DNA of 64,000 bases from Actinomyces sp. AC-20-1 (GTDB taxonomy: Bacteria > Actinomycetota > Actinomycetes > Actinomycetales > Actinomycetaceae). A program made the translations under genes and the position numbers. Positions 37,882-46,933 of the stretch are shown here, one piece after another. How positions within the stretch are numbered: the first letter of the stretch is position 1; each line of letters starts with the position of its first letter. Location of the stretch: positions 80,497-144,496 of the forward strand of contig NZ_JACJVC010000007.1 in assembly GCF_023369555.1 (NCBI RefSeq), in the 5' to 3' direction. The notes beneath the pieces are model-generated. The model ran no database searches, had not been told where the DNA came from, and was given only the letters and a program-made list of their open reading frames with translations.

Positions 37882-39165
37882 ATGCCCGTCACCACCACCC
37901 GGACAGCTACCCGGACCGACGGCGGCGCAGCTGCCGCGGCCCTCGCCCCCGTCTCCTGGAAGATGCCGGTCACCGGCGCCGTCGTCGTGCTCCTCGCCGC
38001 CCTCATGGCGGCCACCGCCCACGGCCGCACCCGCTTCCAGCTCGCCACCAGCGCCGACTTCTTCCAGCTGCCGGTCCTCACCCTCGCCGCCCGCCCCGTC
38101 ATCCTCCTCATGGCGCTGGCGGCCGCCGCCGCCACGGCCCTGGCCTACCGGCGGGCCGTCGCCCGCGCCAAGGTGCCCGCCTGGGTCGTCGCCACCATGG
38201 GCGCCGCCTTCGTCGTCGCCTTCCTCACCTGGGCCGGGGCCGGCCGTGACACCCTCATCCCCCTCGTGACGATCCTCGCCTCGACGGTCGCCCTGAGCGT
38301 GCCCCTCGTCTTCGGCGGCCTCGCGGGCGTCGTCGGAGAGCGCTCGGGCACGATCAACATCGCCATCGAGGGCCAGCTCCTCGGCGGCGCCTTCTTCGCC
38401 GCCGTGGCCGCCTCCGTGACCTCCAACGCATGGATCGGCCTGCTCGCCGCCCCCTTCGCGGGCATGCTCGTGGCCCTGCTGCTGGCCCTGTTCGGCCTGA
38501 GGTACCGCGTCAACCAGGTCGTCGTCGGCGTCGTGCTCAACGTGCTCGTCTCCGGCCTCACCGGCTTCTTCTTCTCCACCTTCCTCGCGGACTCCCCCAC
38601 CCTCAACCGGGCCATGCGCCTGCCCACCCTCGCGATCCCGCTGCTGAGCCACGTGCCGGTCCTCGGCCCGGTGCTGTTCAAGCAGACGATCCTCGTCTAC
38701 GCCCTCTACGCCGTCGTCGGGGTCCTGTCCTTCATGCTCTTCCGCTCCCGCTGGGGACTGCGCATGAGGGCCGTCGGCGAGCACCCCAAGGCGGCGGACA
38801 CGGTCGGCATCAAGGTGATGCGCACCCGCGTCAACAACCTCGTCCTCGGCGGCGCCCTCGCCGGCCTGGGCGGTGCCTTCTTCACCGTCGGCTCCGGCCT
38901 GCGCTTCACCGAGGACATGAGCGGCGGCAACGGCTACATCGCCCTGGCCGCCATGATCCTGGGCGCGTGGAACCCGCTGGGGACCCTGTACGCCTCGCTC
39001 CTGTTCGGCTTCGCCACCGCCGTCGGCCAGACCCTGGGCGTCATCGGCTCGCCCATCCCGGCGAACTTCGTCCTCATGATCCCCTACGTCGTGACGATCC
39101 TCGCCGTCGCCGGGTTCGTCGGCAAGGTCCGCGCACCCGCCGCGGAGGGCGTGCCCTACCCGTGA
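37882..39165 (+). CDS. Nucleoside ABC transporter permease (NupQ type)
   Basis: A 427-residue partner permease. Residues 1-135 contain extra hydrophobic helices, followed by the conserved core: GGLAGVVGERSGTINIAIEGQ, FRSRWGLRMRAVGEHPKAADTVGI and a C-terminal AMILGAWNPLGT. It begins 3 nt after the first permease. The heterodimer forms the nucleoside channel. Confidence 0.93.
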   Translation: MPVTTTRTATRTDGGAAAAALAPVSWKMPVTGAVVVLLAALMAATAHGRTRFQLATSADFFQLPVLTLAARPVILLMALAAAAATALAYRRAVARAKVPAWVVATMGAAFVVAFLTWAGAGRDTLIPLVTILASTVALSVPLVFGGLAGVVGERSGTINIAIEGQLLGGAFFAAVAASVTSNAWIGLLAAPFAGMLVALLLALFGLRYRVNQVVVGVVLNVLVSGLTGFFFSTFLADSPTLNRAMRLPTLAIPLLSHVPVLGPVLFKQTILVYALYAVVGVLSFMLFRSRWGLRMRAVGEHPKAADTVGIKVMRTRVNNLVLGGALAGLGGAFFTVGSGLRFTEDMSGGNGYIALAAMILGAWNPLGTLYASLLFGFATAVGQTLGVIGSPIPANFVLMIPYVVTILAVAGFVGKVRAPAAEGVPYP

Positions 39166-39263
39166 CACAGGGCGGTGCCGCAGCGGCCCCCACCAGCGAG
39201 GTGAGGGCCGCTGCGGTGTATGTTCACGTCAGCGACACACCTCGGACAGGAGCCGGCACCCGC

Positions 39264-39776
39264 ATGAGCACCGACACCGCAGGGACGGCCGCCACCACCG
39301 GCGGCAGCCTGGGCCACAGCGTCGGCCCACAGGACGTCGACGACGCCCTGTGGGCGCGGCTGACCGACCTGGCCCGCGAGGCCATGACCCACGCCTACGC
39401 CCCCTACTCGCGCTTCAAGGTCGGGGCCGCCGCCGTCACCGACGACGGCCGGCTCGTCTCCGGCTGCAACGTCGAGAACGCCGGCTACGGCCAGACCCTG
39501 TGCGCCGAGTGCGGGCTCGTCTCCGAGCTCGTGCGCACCGGCGGCGGGCGGCTCGTCGCCTTCGCCTGCGTCGACGGGCGCGGCGAGCGCTGCGCCCCCT
39601 GCGGGCGCTGCCGCCAGACCCTGTCCGAGCACGCCCACCCGCAGATGCGGCTGCTCATGCCCAGCGGGACCATGACCATCGACGAGGTCCTGCCCGGACG
39701 CTTCAGCGTCGAGGACATGGCGCTGGTCGACGGCGCCGTCGCACCCGCAGACGCCACCGGCGTCCCCGAGCCCTGA
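39264..39776 (+). CDS. cdd: Cytidine deaminase
   Basis: Deaminates (deoxy)cytidine to (deoxy)uridine in salvage. The 170-residue product has APYSRFKVGAA, the zinc-site CAECGLVSEL (Cys and catalytic Glu) and PCGRCRQ with the two further zinc cysteines. The first ~28 residues are an unconserved Thr/Gly-rich extension, and a short C-terminal extension follows the core. A TATGTT near 39218 may give an internal promoter. It sits between the transporter and deoA. Confidence 0.94.
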   Translation: MSTDTAGTAATTGGSLGHSVGPQDVDDALWARLTDLAREAMTHAYAPYSRFKVGAAAVTDDGRLVSGCNVENAGYGQTLCAECGLVSELVRTGGGRLVAFACVDGRGERCAPCGRCRQTLSEHAHPQMRLLMPSGTMTIDEVLPGRFSVEDMALVDGAVAPADATGVPEP

Positions 39777-39805
39777 GCCGGGCCACGACCCACGAGGAGC
39801 ACCAC

Positions 39806-41143
39806 ATGACCACCACCTCCGCCGTCGAGCCCTTCGACGCCGTTGACGTCATCGCCGCCAAGCGCGACCGCCAGCGCCTGACCGACCCCCAGATCGACTG
39901 GGTCATCGACGCCTACACCCGCGGCGTCGTCGCCGAGGAGCAGATGGCCGCCCTGGCGATGGCGATCTACCTCAACGGCATGGAGCCGCAGGAGATCGCC
40001 CGCTGGACCGACGCCATGATCCGCACCGGCGAGCGCATGGACTTCTCCGGCATCGGCCGGCCCACCGCGGACAAGCACTCCACCGGGGGCGTGGGCGACA
40101 AGATCACCCTGCCGCTGGCCCCGCTCGTCGCCGTCTTCGGCGTGAGCGTGCCCCAGCTCTCAGGCCGCGGCCTGGGCCACACCGGCGGCACCCTCGACAA
40201 GCTCGAGGCCATCCCCGGCTGGCGCGCGGCCCTGAGCAACGAGGAGGTCCTCGACATGCTCGGCGAGGGCGGGCCCGGCGCCGTCATCTGCGCCGCCGGC
40301 AGCGGGCTCGCCCCGGCCGACAAGAAGCTCTACGCCCTGCGCGACACCACCGGCACCGTCTCCTGCGTGCCGCTCATCGCCTCCTCGATCATGAGCAAGA
40401 AGATCGCCGAGGGCACCGGCGCCCTCGTCCTGGACGTCAAGGTGGGATCCGGGGCCTTCATGCGGCAGATGCCGATGGCGCGCGAGCTCGCCGAGACGAT
40501 GGTCGCCCTGGGCAGGCAGGCCGGTGTCACCACCCGTGCGCTGCTGACCGGCATGTCCACCCCACTGGGGCTCACGGCCGGCAACGCCCTCGAGGTGCGC
40601 GAGTCCCTGGAGGTCCTGGCCGGTGGCGGTCCCGAGGACGTCGTCGAGCTCACGCTGGCGCTGGCCGGCGAGATGCTGGACGCCGCCGGGCGCCCCACGG
40701 GCGAGGACGAGCTGCGCGCCGCCCTCGCGGACGGGCGGGCCATGGACGTGTGGCGCGAGATGGTCCGCCGCCAGGACGGCGACCCCGACGCCCCCCTGCC
40801 CGTCGCACCCGACACCGAGGTCGTCACCGCCGACGAGGACGGCGTGCTCACCGGGCTCGACGCCCTCAAGGTCGGGGTCGCCGCCTGGCGCCTGGGAGCG
40901 GGGCGCGCTCGCAAGGAGGACCCGGTCCAGGCGGTGGCCGGGGTCGAGATGCACGCCAAGCCGGGCGACACCGTCACCAAGGGGCAGGCGCTGCTCACCC
41001 TCCACACCGCCACGCCCGAGCGCTTCGCACGGGCCGTGGAGGCCCTTGAGGGCGGTGTCACCATCAGCCCGGCCGGCTCGCCCGCCGCCGCTGACGCCCT
41101 CGCCCGCCGCGAGGCCGGCGTCGTGCTCGACCGGATCGTCTGA
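39806..41143 (+). CDS. deoA: Thymidine/pyrimidine-nucleoside phosphorylase
   Basis: Phosphorolyses thymidine or other pyrimidine nucleosides to base and (deoxy)ribose-1-phosphate. The 445-residue protein shows DKHSTGGVGDKITLPLAP (phosphate/nucleoside binding, about residues 92-109), SGRGLGHTGGTLDKLEAIPG (the family PROSITE-like signature), and DVKVGSGAFM. The C-terminal PYNP domain has the HAKPGDTVTKGQ hinge. CGAGGAGC precedes the ATG. With cdd and deoC it forms a deoxynucleoside degradation pathway. Confidence 0.95.
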   Translation: MTTTSAVEPFDAVDVIAAKRDRQRLTDPQIDWVIDAYTRGVVAEEQMAALAMAIYLNGMEPQEIARWTDAMIRTGERMDFSGIGRPTADKHSTGGVGDKITLPLAPLVAVFGVSVPQLSGRGLGHTGGTLDKLEAIPGWRAALSNEEVLDMLGEGGPGAVICAAGSGLAPADKKLYALRDTTGTVSCVPLIASSIMSKKIAEGTGALVLDVKVGSGAFMRQMPMARELAETMVALGRQAGVTTRALLTGMSTPLGLTAGNALEVRESLEVLAGGGPEDVVELTLALAGEMLDAAGRPTGEDELRAALADGRAMDVWREMVRRQDGDPDAPLPVAPDTEVVTADEDGVLTGLDALKVGVAAWRLGAGRARKEDPVQAVAGVEMHAKPGDTVTKGQALLTLHTATPERFARAVEALEGGVTISPAGSPAAADALARREAGVVLDRIV

Positions 41144-41171
41144 GCCCCCGGGCCTCCACGAGGAGCCGGTG

Positions 41172-41924
41172 GTGAGAGTGCGCGCGCGGGTGGACTCGGG
41201 CCGGCTCGTCCTCGGCCCGGGACCCGGCCCGCAGGAGCGGGACGTCCCCCTCGTCCAGGAGGACCCGAGGACCTGCGGGGCCACCTGCCTGCTGGCCGCA
41301 CGCCTCCTGTGCGAGCGCGACGGCGGCGCCGCCGCGCGCCTGGGCTCTCTCACGGGGCCCGCGGGCGGGCTGCGCGGGGCCCTGCGCGCCGAGCAGCTGC
41401 GCCTGCAGGCGCTGATGAACCGGCGTGCCCGCGGCCCGCTGGGACCGCTGCCCTGGCCCCGGGGCCTGGGCTCGACCCCCTGGGCCGTGGCCGGGCTCCT
41501 GGACCGGGCCGTGCCCCGGGGGCGCGGCGGCCGGGCCGCCTACGCTGTCACCTGGGTGGGGGACGCCGGCCCGCGCTGGGCCGCAGCAGTGGTGCGCCTG
41601 CGCGGCCACCTGGCCGACGGCGCCCCCGTGCTCCTCGTCGTCGGTGGCCCGCTGCCCGTGCCCCGTGAGGGCGGCGGCCCGGTGGCCCGTGCGCTCAGGC
41701 GGGCCGCCGGCCGTCTGCCCGCGGTACCGCGCCACTACGTCCTCGCCCTGCCCTGGACGCTGCTGGGGCGGGCGGACCCGGGGGAGGGACGCGTCCACGT
41801 CTACGACCCGGCCTCGGGCTCGGTGGGCCCGCTCGACCTCATGGCGGCGCGCGACCCGCGCCGTCCGGGCCCGCGCGGGCTCGGCTACTGGCCGCGGGTG
41901 CTCGCCCTCGTCGAGCCGTCCTGA
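41172..41924 (+). CDS. Papain-fold (peptidase C39-like) hypothetical protein
   Basis: A 250-residue protein I do not recognise as a named gene. It carries residues in C39-like order: Gln29 and Cys35 in VPLVQEDPRTCGATCLL (Q before CG), then GSTPWAVAGLL, then His188 (PRHYVLALPW) and Asp212 (VHVYDPASGSV, typical of the YDP strand after the catalytic His). This Q-C-H-D layout fits a papain-like cysteine peptidase or bacteriocin-processing fold. There is no signal peptide or membrane helix. Arg/Gly/Pro content is high. GTG 41172 is preceded by AGGAG at 6 nt. It lies between deoA and deoC, where no peptidase would be expected. Confidence 0.7.
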   Translation: MRVRARVDSGRLVLGPGPGPQERDVPLVQEDPRTCGATCLLAARLLCERDGGAAARLGSLTGPAGGLRGALRAEQLRLQALMNRRARGPLGPLPWPRGLGSTPWAVAGLLDRAVPRGRGGRAAYAVTWVGDAGPRWAAAVVRLRGHLADGAPVLLVVGGPLPVPREGGGPVARALRRAAGRLPAVPRHYVLALPWTLLGRADPGEGRVHVYDPASGSVGPLDLMAARDPRRPGPRGLGYWPRVLALVEPS

Positions 41925-42010
41925 GGGTGCTGCGCGCCCGGAGGTGCTGCCGGTGCGGCTCCGGCGCCGTAGGCTCTCCCAGAGCCCTCCCCTGACGAAA
42001 GGACGCCCCG

Positions 42011-42664
42011 ATGACGACCCGCCGCGAGATCGCCGCCATGATCGACCACACCCTCCTCAAGCCCGAGGCCACGGGGGAGCAGGTGGCCGCCCTCGTGGCC
42101 CAGGCCGCCGAGCTCGGCACCTGCTCGGTGTGCGTGAGCCCGAGCCAGCTGCCCCTCGAGGTGCCCGAGGGCCTGAAGGTGGCCACGGTCTGCGGCTTCC
42201 CCTCGGGCGCCCACGCGAGTGCCGTCAAGGCGGCCGAGGCCGCCGACTCGGTCGCCAAGGGCGCTGACGAGGTGGACATGGTCGTCAACCTCCGCCAGGT
42301 CAAGGAGCACGACTGGGACGCCGTCGAGGCGGACGTGAGGGCCGTCAAGGAGGCCGTCGGCGCCGCCCTGCTCAAGGTCATCATCGAGTCCGCGGCGCTC
42401 ACCGACGAGGAGGTCGTCGCCGTCTGCCAGGCCTGCGAGCGCGCCGGCGCGGACTACGTCAAGACCTCCACGGGCTTCCACCCCGCCGGCGGCGCCAGCG
42501 TCCACGCGGTGCGCCTCATGCGCGAGACGGTCGGTGAGCGCCTGGGCGTCAAGGCCTCGGGCGGCATCCGCACGGCTGAGGACGCCCTGGCCATGGTCGA
42601 GGCCGGGGCCTCGCGCCTGGGCGTGTCCGCGAGCGTCGCGATCCTCGACGGCCTGGAGGCCTGA
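42011..42664 (+). CDS. deoC: Deoxyribose-phosphate aldolase
   Basis: Class I aldolase splitting 2-deoxyribose-5-phosphate to glyceraldehyde-3-phosphate and acetaldehyde, the last step of deoxynucleoside breakdown. The 217-residue TIM barrel has [12 protein letters not shown], the Schiff-base lysine in [18 protein letters not shown] and the VKASGGIRT proton-relay Lys. TAGGCT at 41970-41975 is a possible local -10, and a GAAAGGA site precedes the ATG, so it may also be expressed independently of the operon. Confidence 0.96.
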   Translation: MTTRREIAAMIDHTLLKPEATGEQVAALVAQAAELGTCSVCVSPSQLPLEVPEGLKVATVCGFPSGAHASAVKAAEAADSVAKGADEVDMVVNLRQVKEHDWDAVEADVRAVKEAVGAALLKVIIESAALTDEEVVAVCQACERAGADYVKTSTGFHPAGGASVHAVRLMRETVGERLGVKASGGIRTAEDALAMVEAGASRLGVSASVAILDGLEA

Positions 42665-42863
42665 GAGCCCCGACCGCCCCTGGCGGTGCCCGGTGGCACC
42701 CGTCACGGGGCGGCCGGCACGACTGGTACGGCGTCGGCGCCTGACACGAGCAGGAGGTGCCGGCGCCGTCGGCGTGCGGCGGTCCTGGCACGGCGCCGCG
42801 CGCAGGGCCTCAGGAGGGCGGTGAGAGACGGAGCACATCGCCGGTGGAGGGCCGGACCCTCAG

Positions 42864-42892
42864 TTGAATGTTTCGGGTCACCGAAATATTCT
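42864..42892 (+). promoter_or_regulatory. Promoter of the metal ABC importer
   Basis: TTGAAT (42864-42869), 17 bp, TATTCT (42887-42892), then 7 nt to the ATG at 42900. Both hexamers are strong for this genome; the transcript would be nearly leaderless. Confidence 0.75.
42866..42891. promoter_or_regulatory. Palindromic operator (MntR/DtxR-type) in the metal importer promoter
   Basis: TTTCGGGTCACCGAAA (42871-42886) is a perfect 6-4-6 palindrome that exactly fills the end of the -35/-10 spacer. Symmetry continues outward (GAAT...ATTC, 42866-42891) with one mismatched pair. Binding would block RNA polymerase. The MntR-like repressor at 15763 is the best candidate in the window. Confidence 0.72.
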
Positions 42893-42899
42893 CAGCCGC

Positions 42900-44108
42900 A
42901 TGAGAACAGTTATCAGGTCATCCCGGCGCGCCGCCCTCGCGCTGGCCGCCCTCACCCTCGCCGCCCCGACCCTCGCCGCCTGTGGCTCCTCCCAGACCGG
43001 CACCGACGCCAACGTCAACCCCGAGGCCACCACCATCCACGCCGTCGCCTCCACCACCCAGGTCTGCGACTACGTCACACAGCTCGCCTCCGGCGGCGAC
43101 GACCTGTCCTTCTCCCGCACCGGCGCCGACGGCACCACCGCCGAGCTCGGTGCCGACCCCGCCACCGCCCCCGCGCGCCTGACCCTCACCTGCCTCCTGG
43201 CCCCCAACGCCTCCGCCCACGAGCACGAGATGACCGCCGCCCAGTCCGCGGCCCTCGCGGAGGCCGACCTCTTCCTCGTCAACGGCGTCGACCTCGAGCA
43301 CTTCCTCGACGACGCGGTCTCCTCCACCGGCTTCAAGGGCACCATGGTCGTCACCTCCGGGGTCCTCACCGCCGACGACGTCGACAACCCCGGCGCGAGC
43401 AAGGAGGCCGAGGCCACGCTGCCCTACACCATCGACCGCGGCACCCAGGCCGTCGAAGTCGCCCCCTGGCCCTTCGCCCCCGAGCCGGGCGAGGAGGCCG
43501 AGTTCCGCTACGACCCCCACGTGTGGACCAACCCCCGCAACGCCGCCATCCAGGTCGCCAACATCGGCGCCGCCCTGACCGCTGTCGCCCCCGAGGCCTC
43601 AACCACGATCAACAGCCACGTCAAGGCCTACGCCGACCTCCTCGCCTCCCTCGACCAGTGGGCCGCGCAGAGCCTGGACACCGTGCCCGCCGAGCACCGC
43701 GTCCTGTTCACCAGCCACGACGCCTTCGGCTACCTCTCCAAGGCCTACGGCATCCGCTTCGAGGGCGCGGCCATGAGCGACTTCAACGCCCAGCAGGACG
43801 CCACCGCCCAGAAGATCCAGGAGACGGCCGACGCCATCACCGCCTCGGGCGCCGTGGCGATCTTCGCCGAGAACTCCAACAACCCCGAGTCCGTCGAGAA
43901 GGTCGCGGCCCTCGCCGGCGTGCGCGCCGTCATCGGCGACGAGGCCCTGTACGGCGACTCCCTGGGCGAGCCCGGCTCCGATGGTGAGACCTACACCGGC
44001 TCGATCCTGCACAACGTCACCAACCTCACCACCGCCTGGGGAGGTACCGTCTCCGAGGTGCCCGCCGAGCTGTCCCAGTGGGCCCCCACCGACGTCGTCA
44101 AGCCCTGA
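42900..44108 (+). CDS. Metal (Mn/Zn) ABC transporter substrate-binding lipoprotein
   Basis: Cluster A-I binding protein that captures Mn2+ or Zn2+ outside the cell. The precursor starts MRTVIRSSRRAALALAALTL and has the lipobox LAAC. Likely ligands are a His of NASAHEHEM, His in DPHVWTNPRN, His in TSHDAFGYLSKAYG and Asp in IGDEALYGDSL; the third position is His as in TroA, not Glu as in PsaA, and there is no long His-rich loop, so metal choice is open. The ATG at 42900 (402 residues) is preferred to TTG 42864, which lies inside the promoter. First of a four-gene operon. Confidence 0.9.
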   Translation: MRTVIRSSRRAALALAALTLAAPTLAACGSSQTGTDANVNPEATTIHAVASTTQVCDYVTQLASGGDDLSFSRTGADGTTAELGADPATAPARLTLTCLLAPNASAHEHEMTAAQSAALAEADLFLVNGVDLEHFLDDAVSSTGFKGTMVVTSGVLTADDVDNPGASKEAEATLPYTIDRGTQAVEVAPWPFAPEPGEEAEFRYDPHVWTNPRNAAIQVANIGAALTAVAPEASTTINSHVKAYADLLASLDQWAAQSLDTVPAEHRVLFTSHDAFGYLSKAYGIRFEGAAMSDFNAQQDATAQKIQETADAITASGAVAIFAENSNNPESVEKVAALAGVRAVIGDEALYGDSLGEPGSDGETYTGSILHNVTNLTTAWGGTVSEVPAELSQWAPTDVVKP

Positions 44109-44126
44109 CCCTCGGAGAGAGACTGC

Positions 44127-45011
44127 ATGACCACCGCTGAGCAGCCGCACGCAGCCGCGAGGCACGAGCCCGGCACCACCGCCGTCGAGCTCACGGACCT
44201 CGCCCTGGCCTACGGGCGCGACCCCGTCCTCACCGGCGTCACCGGCACGCTGCGTGCGGGCCAGGCGCTGGCGCTCGTCGGCCCCAACGGCTCAGGCAAG
44301 ACCACGCTGCTGCGTGCGCTGCTCGGCACGGTCCGCGTCGTCCACGGCTCCGCCCGCGTCAACGGCCAGGCTCCCGGCCGCGCCCCGGCCGGGAGCATCG
44401 GCTACGTCCCGCAGGTCGCCGACCTCGACCCGACCTTCCCCGTCACGGCCCTCGACGTCGTCGTCATGGGTACCATCTCCGCCCTGGGACCGCTGCGGCG
44501 TCCCGGGCGCAGGGAGCGCGAGCGCTCCCGCCGGGCCCTGGAGGCCGTCGGGCTCTCCCACGTCGCCGGACGGCGCTTCGGAGAGCTCTCCGGGGGCCAG
44601 CAGCAGCGCGTCCTGCTCGCCCGCTGCCTGGCCTCGCGCCCCCGCCTCGTCCTGCTCGACGAGCCCTTCAACGGCCTCGACCAGCCCAACCGGGACGCCC
44701 TGCTGCGCATCCTGGCCGGCCTGAAGTCCGACGGCGTCGCCGTCGTCGTCTCCACCCACGACCTCGTCCTGGCCCGCGAGGTCTGCGAGCAGGTCGCCCT
44801 CCTGGCGGGGCGCCAGGTCGCCTTCGGGCCCCGTGAGGAGGTCCTCGTCCCCGCGCTCGTCGAGCAGGCCTACGGCGCCGGCCGCGAGCACGCCGCCCGG
44901 CTCCTCGGCCTGCCCGTCACCCTGCCGACCGTGACGACGGCGGGCCCCGCCCCCTCCCGCGAGGGCGGGGCCGCCGCCCCCGCCGGCCCCCTGCCCGTGA
45001 CCGCCGTATGA
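44127..45011 (+). CDS. Metal ABC transporter ATP-binding protein
   Basis: A 294-residue ATPase of the MntB/ZnuC type: Walker A GPNGSGKTT, Q-loop YVPQVADLDPTFPVTALDVV (typical of Mn/Zn importers), signature LSGGQQQRVLLARC, Walker B LVLLDEPFNGLD and STHD. The C-terminal ~35 residues are Ala/Gly/Pro-rich and probably disordered. ATG follows a GGAGAG site; the stop overlaps the next ATG (ATGA). Confidence 0.94.
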   Translation: MTTAEQPHAAARHEPGTTAVELTDLALAYGRDPVLTGVTGTLRAGQALALVGPNGSGKTTLLRALLGTVRVVHGSARVNGQAPGRAPAGSIGYVPQVADLDPTFPVTALDVVVMGTISALGPLRRPGRRERERSRRALEAVGLSHVAGRRFGELSGGQQQRVLLARCLASRPRLVLLDEPFNGLDQPNRDALLRILAGLKSDGVAVVVSTHDLVLAREVCEQVALLAGRQVAFGPREEVLVPALVEQAYGAGREHAARLLGLPVTLPTVTTAGPAPSREGGAAAPAGPLPVTAV

Positions 45012-45985
45012 GCACCGCCGACGCCCTCACGCACCTCGTGGCCGCAGCGGTCGAGGCGCTGCGCACGACCCTGTCCGGCGTCCCCGGCATCGCCCCCCTG
45101 GCCACGGCCCCCTTCCTGTTCCGGCCCCTCGTCCTGCTCGTCGTCCTGGGCTGCGTGTGCGCCCTGGTGGGCACGCTCGTCAACCTGCGCCGCGCCGAGT
45201 TCCACGCCGAGGCCCTCGTCCACGCCGTCTTCCCCGGCATCGTCGTCGGCGCCGTCACCGCGGGGACGGACATGATCGTGCCCGCCGGTGCCGTCGCCGG
45301 GGCGCTCGCCGCCGCCGCCCTGACCTGGGTGGACCACCACTCGCGGCGCGACGCCTCCGAGGCCGGGACCGCCGTCGTCCTCACCGGGTTCTTCTCCGTC
45401 GGCATGGTCGTCCTGCTCGCCAGCGGGGACATGTCCGGCCAGCTCGAGGCCCTCATGTTCGGCAGGCTGCTCGAGGTCACCGACCTGCGCCTGGCCCAGG
45501 CCCTCCTCGTCAGTGCCCTGGCGCTGCTCCTGGTGTGCCTGACCTGGAAGGAGCAGGTCGCCACCGCCTTCGACCCGCTCGGGGCCAGGGCCTCAGGGCT
45601 GCGGGTGCTCGCCCTCGACCTCGTCCTCAACGCCGCGGTGGCGGCCGTCGTCGTCGCGGCCTCCACCGCCGTCGGCACCCTCCTCGTCATCGGCATGCTC
45701 ACCCTGCCCGGCACCACCGGCCGCGTGCTCGCCCGCACCGTGCCCGGCATGGTCGCCACCGCCGTCGTCGTCGGGGTGGGTGGCGGCTGGCTCGGGCTGC
45801 TCCTGGCCGTCTCGCCCTCCCCTCGGCCGGTCTCGCCCCAGGCGGCCGTCATCATGGTCATGGCCCTGGCGCTCGTCGCCGCGGTCGGCGGGGTGCGCCT
45901 GGTCGGCGCGGCCCGCGCGCGCTCAGGCGCGGGGCGTGGGCGCCGCCGACAGGAGGCACTGAGCGCGGGGCGGGGGGCGCCGTGA
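45008..45985 (+). CDS. Metal ABC transporter permease 1
   Basis: A 325-residue ABC-3 family permease with about eight membrane helices. The family segment NLRRAEFHAEALVHAVFPGIVVG (counterpart of SHAxxPG) is near residue 60 and DPLGARASGL is in the cytoplasmic loop. It overlaps both neighbours by 4 nt. Having two permease genes resembles mntABCD/troABCD operons. Confidence 0.92.
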   Translation: MSTADALTHLVAAAVEALRTTLSGVPGIAPLATAPFLFRPLVLLVVLGCVCALVGTLVNLRRAEFHAEALVHAVFPGIVVGAVTAGTDMIVPAGAVAGALAAAALTWVDHHSRRDASEAGTAVVLTGFFSVGMVVLLASGDMSGQLEALMFGRLLEVTDLRLAQALLVSALALLLVCLTWKEQVATAFDPLGARASGLRVLALDLVLNAAVAAVVVAASTAVGTLLVIGMLTLPGTTGRVLARTVPGMVATAVVVGVGGGWLGLLLAVSPSPRPVSPQAAVIMVMALALVAAVGGVRLVGAARARSGAGRGRRRQEALSAGRGAP

Positions 45986-46842
45986 GCACCACCGTCTCCT
46001 GGCAGCTGCTTGAGCTGCCCGTCACCGTCGCCGTCCTCGTGGGCCTGCTGGCGGGCGCCGTCGGCGCCATCGCCCTCATCGAGCGCCGCATCTTCCTGGC
46101 CGAGTCCCTCACGCACTCGACCTTCCCCGGGGCGGTGGCCGGCGTGGTCACCGCCGCCTGGGCCGTCCCGGCGATCTGGGGGGAGCGGGCGGGCTACGGC
46201 GCCCTGTCCGTGGCCGTCCTCGTGGGAGCGGCCCTCATGTGCCTGCCCATGCTCGCCCTGGCCCGCTGGTTCCAGAGCGTGCCCGGCGTCTCGGCGCAGG
46301 CCGCCGCCGGCGCGGTGCTGTCCATCGGCTTCGCCCTGGGCTACCTGCTGAGCACCTGGTTCGCCCCGCTGCCGCTCAAGGTGGACGGTTTCCTCGCCGG
46401 CTCGCTGCTCAACGTCAAGACGACCGACGCCTGGACGGCCGGTGTGTGCCTGGCCCTCACCGCGCTCCTGCTGCTCACGATGGGTCCGCGCCTGGCCTTC
46501 CACGCCTTCGACCCCGTGGGGCACCGGGCGTCGGGCCTGAGCGCGCGCGCCGCGGAGGCCACGGTCATGGGGCTCGTGTGCGTCACCATCGCCGTGCTCG
46601 TGCCCTCGCTCGGCACGATCCTGCCCATCGCGCTCATCGCCGCCCCCGCGGCCGCGGTCGCCCCCTGGGTGCGCAGCGTGCGTGCCCTCGTGCTCGGCTC
46701 GGCGCTCGTGGGGGCCTCCTGCGCCCTGGCGGGCCTCGCCGTCGCGGTGGCGGGCGAGCTGAGCGCCGGAGGGTGCATCGGGGTCCTGTGCGCCCTGGTC
46801 TGGGCGGGCTCCGTCGGCACCCGCCGGGCGCTGCGGGCCTGA
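45982..46842 (+). CDS. Metal ABC transporter permease 2
   Basis: A 286-residue ABC-3 permease paralogous to the preceding one: ERRIFLAESLTHSTFPGAVAG near the N-terminus and AFDPVGHRASGLSARAAE in the middle. The GTG start overlaps the first permease stop. The operon ends in a strong hairpin. Confidence 0.92.
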   Translation: MSTTVSWQLLELPVTVAVLVGLLAGAVGAIALIERRIFLAESLTHSTFPGAVAGVVTAAWAVPAIWGERAGYGALSVAVLVGAALMCLPMLALARWFQSVPGVSAQAAAGAVLSIGFALGYLLSTWFAPLPLKVDGFLAGSLLNVKTTDAWTAGVCLALTALLLLTMGPRLAFHAFDPVGHRASGLSARAAEATVMGLVCVTIAVLVPSLGTILPIALIAAPAAAVAPWVRSVRALVLGSALVGASCALAGLAVAVAGELSAGGCIGVLCALVWAGSVGTRRALRA

Positions 46843-46869
46843 GCGGCCCCACGGCGCCGCCGACGAGAC

Positions 46870-46915
46870 GCCCCCTCGTCACCCCTGCTCGGACGAGAGG
46901 GGGTGACGAGGGGGC
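46870..46915. terminator. Hairpin between metal permease and phosphomutase genes
   Basis: GCCCCCTCGTCACCCC (46870-46885) and GGGGTGACGAGGGGGC (46900-46915) form a perfect 16-bp stem with a 14-nt loop between convergent genes. Confidence 0.75.
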
Positions 46916-46933
46916 GCCTCGCGCGGGCCCGGG

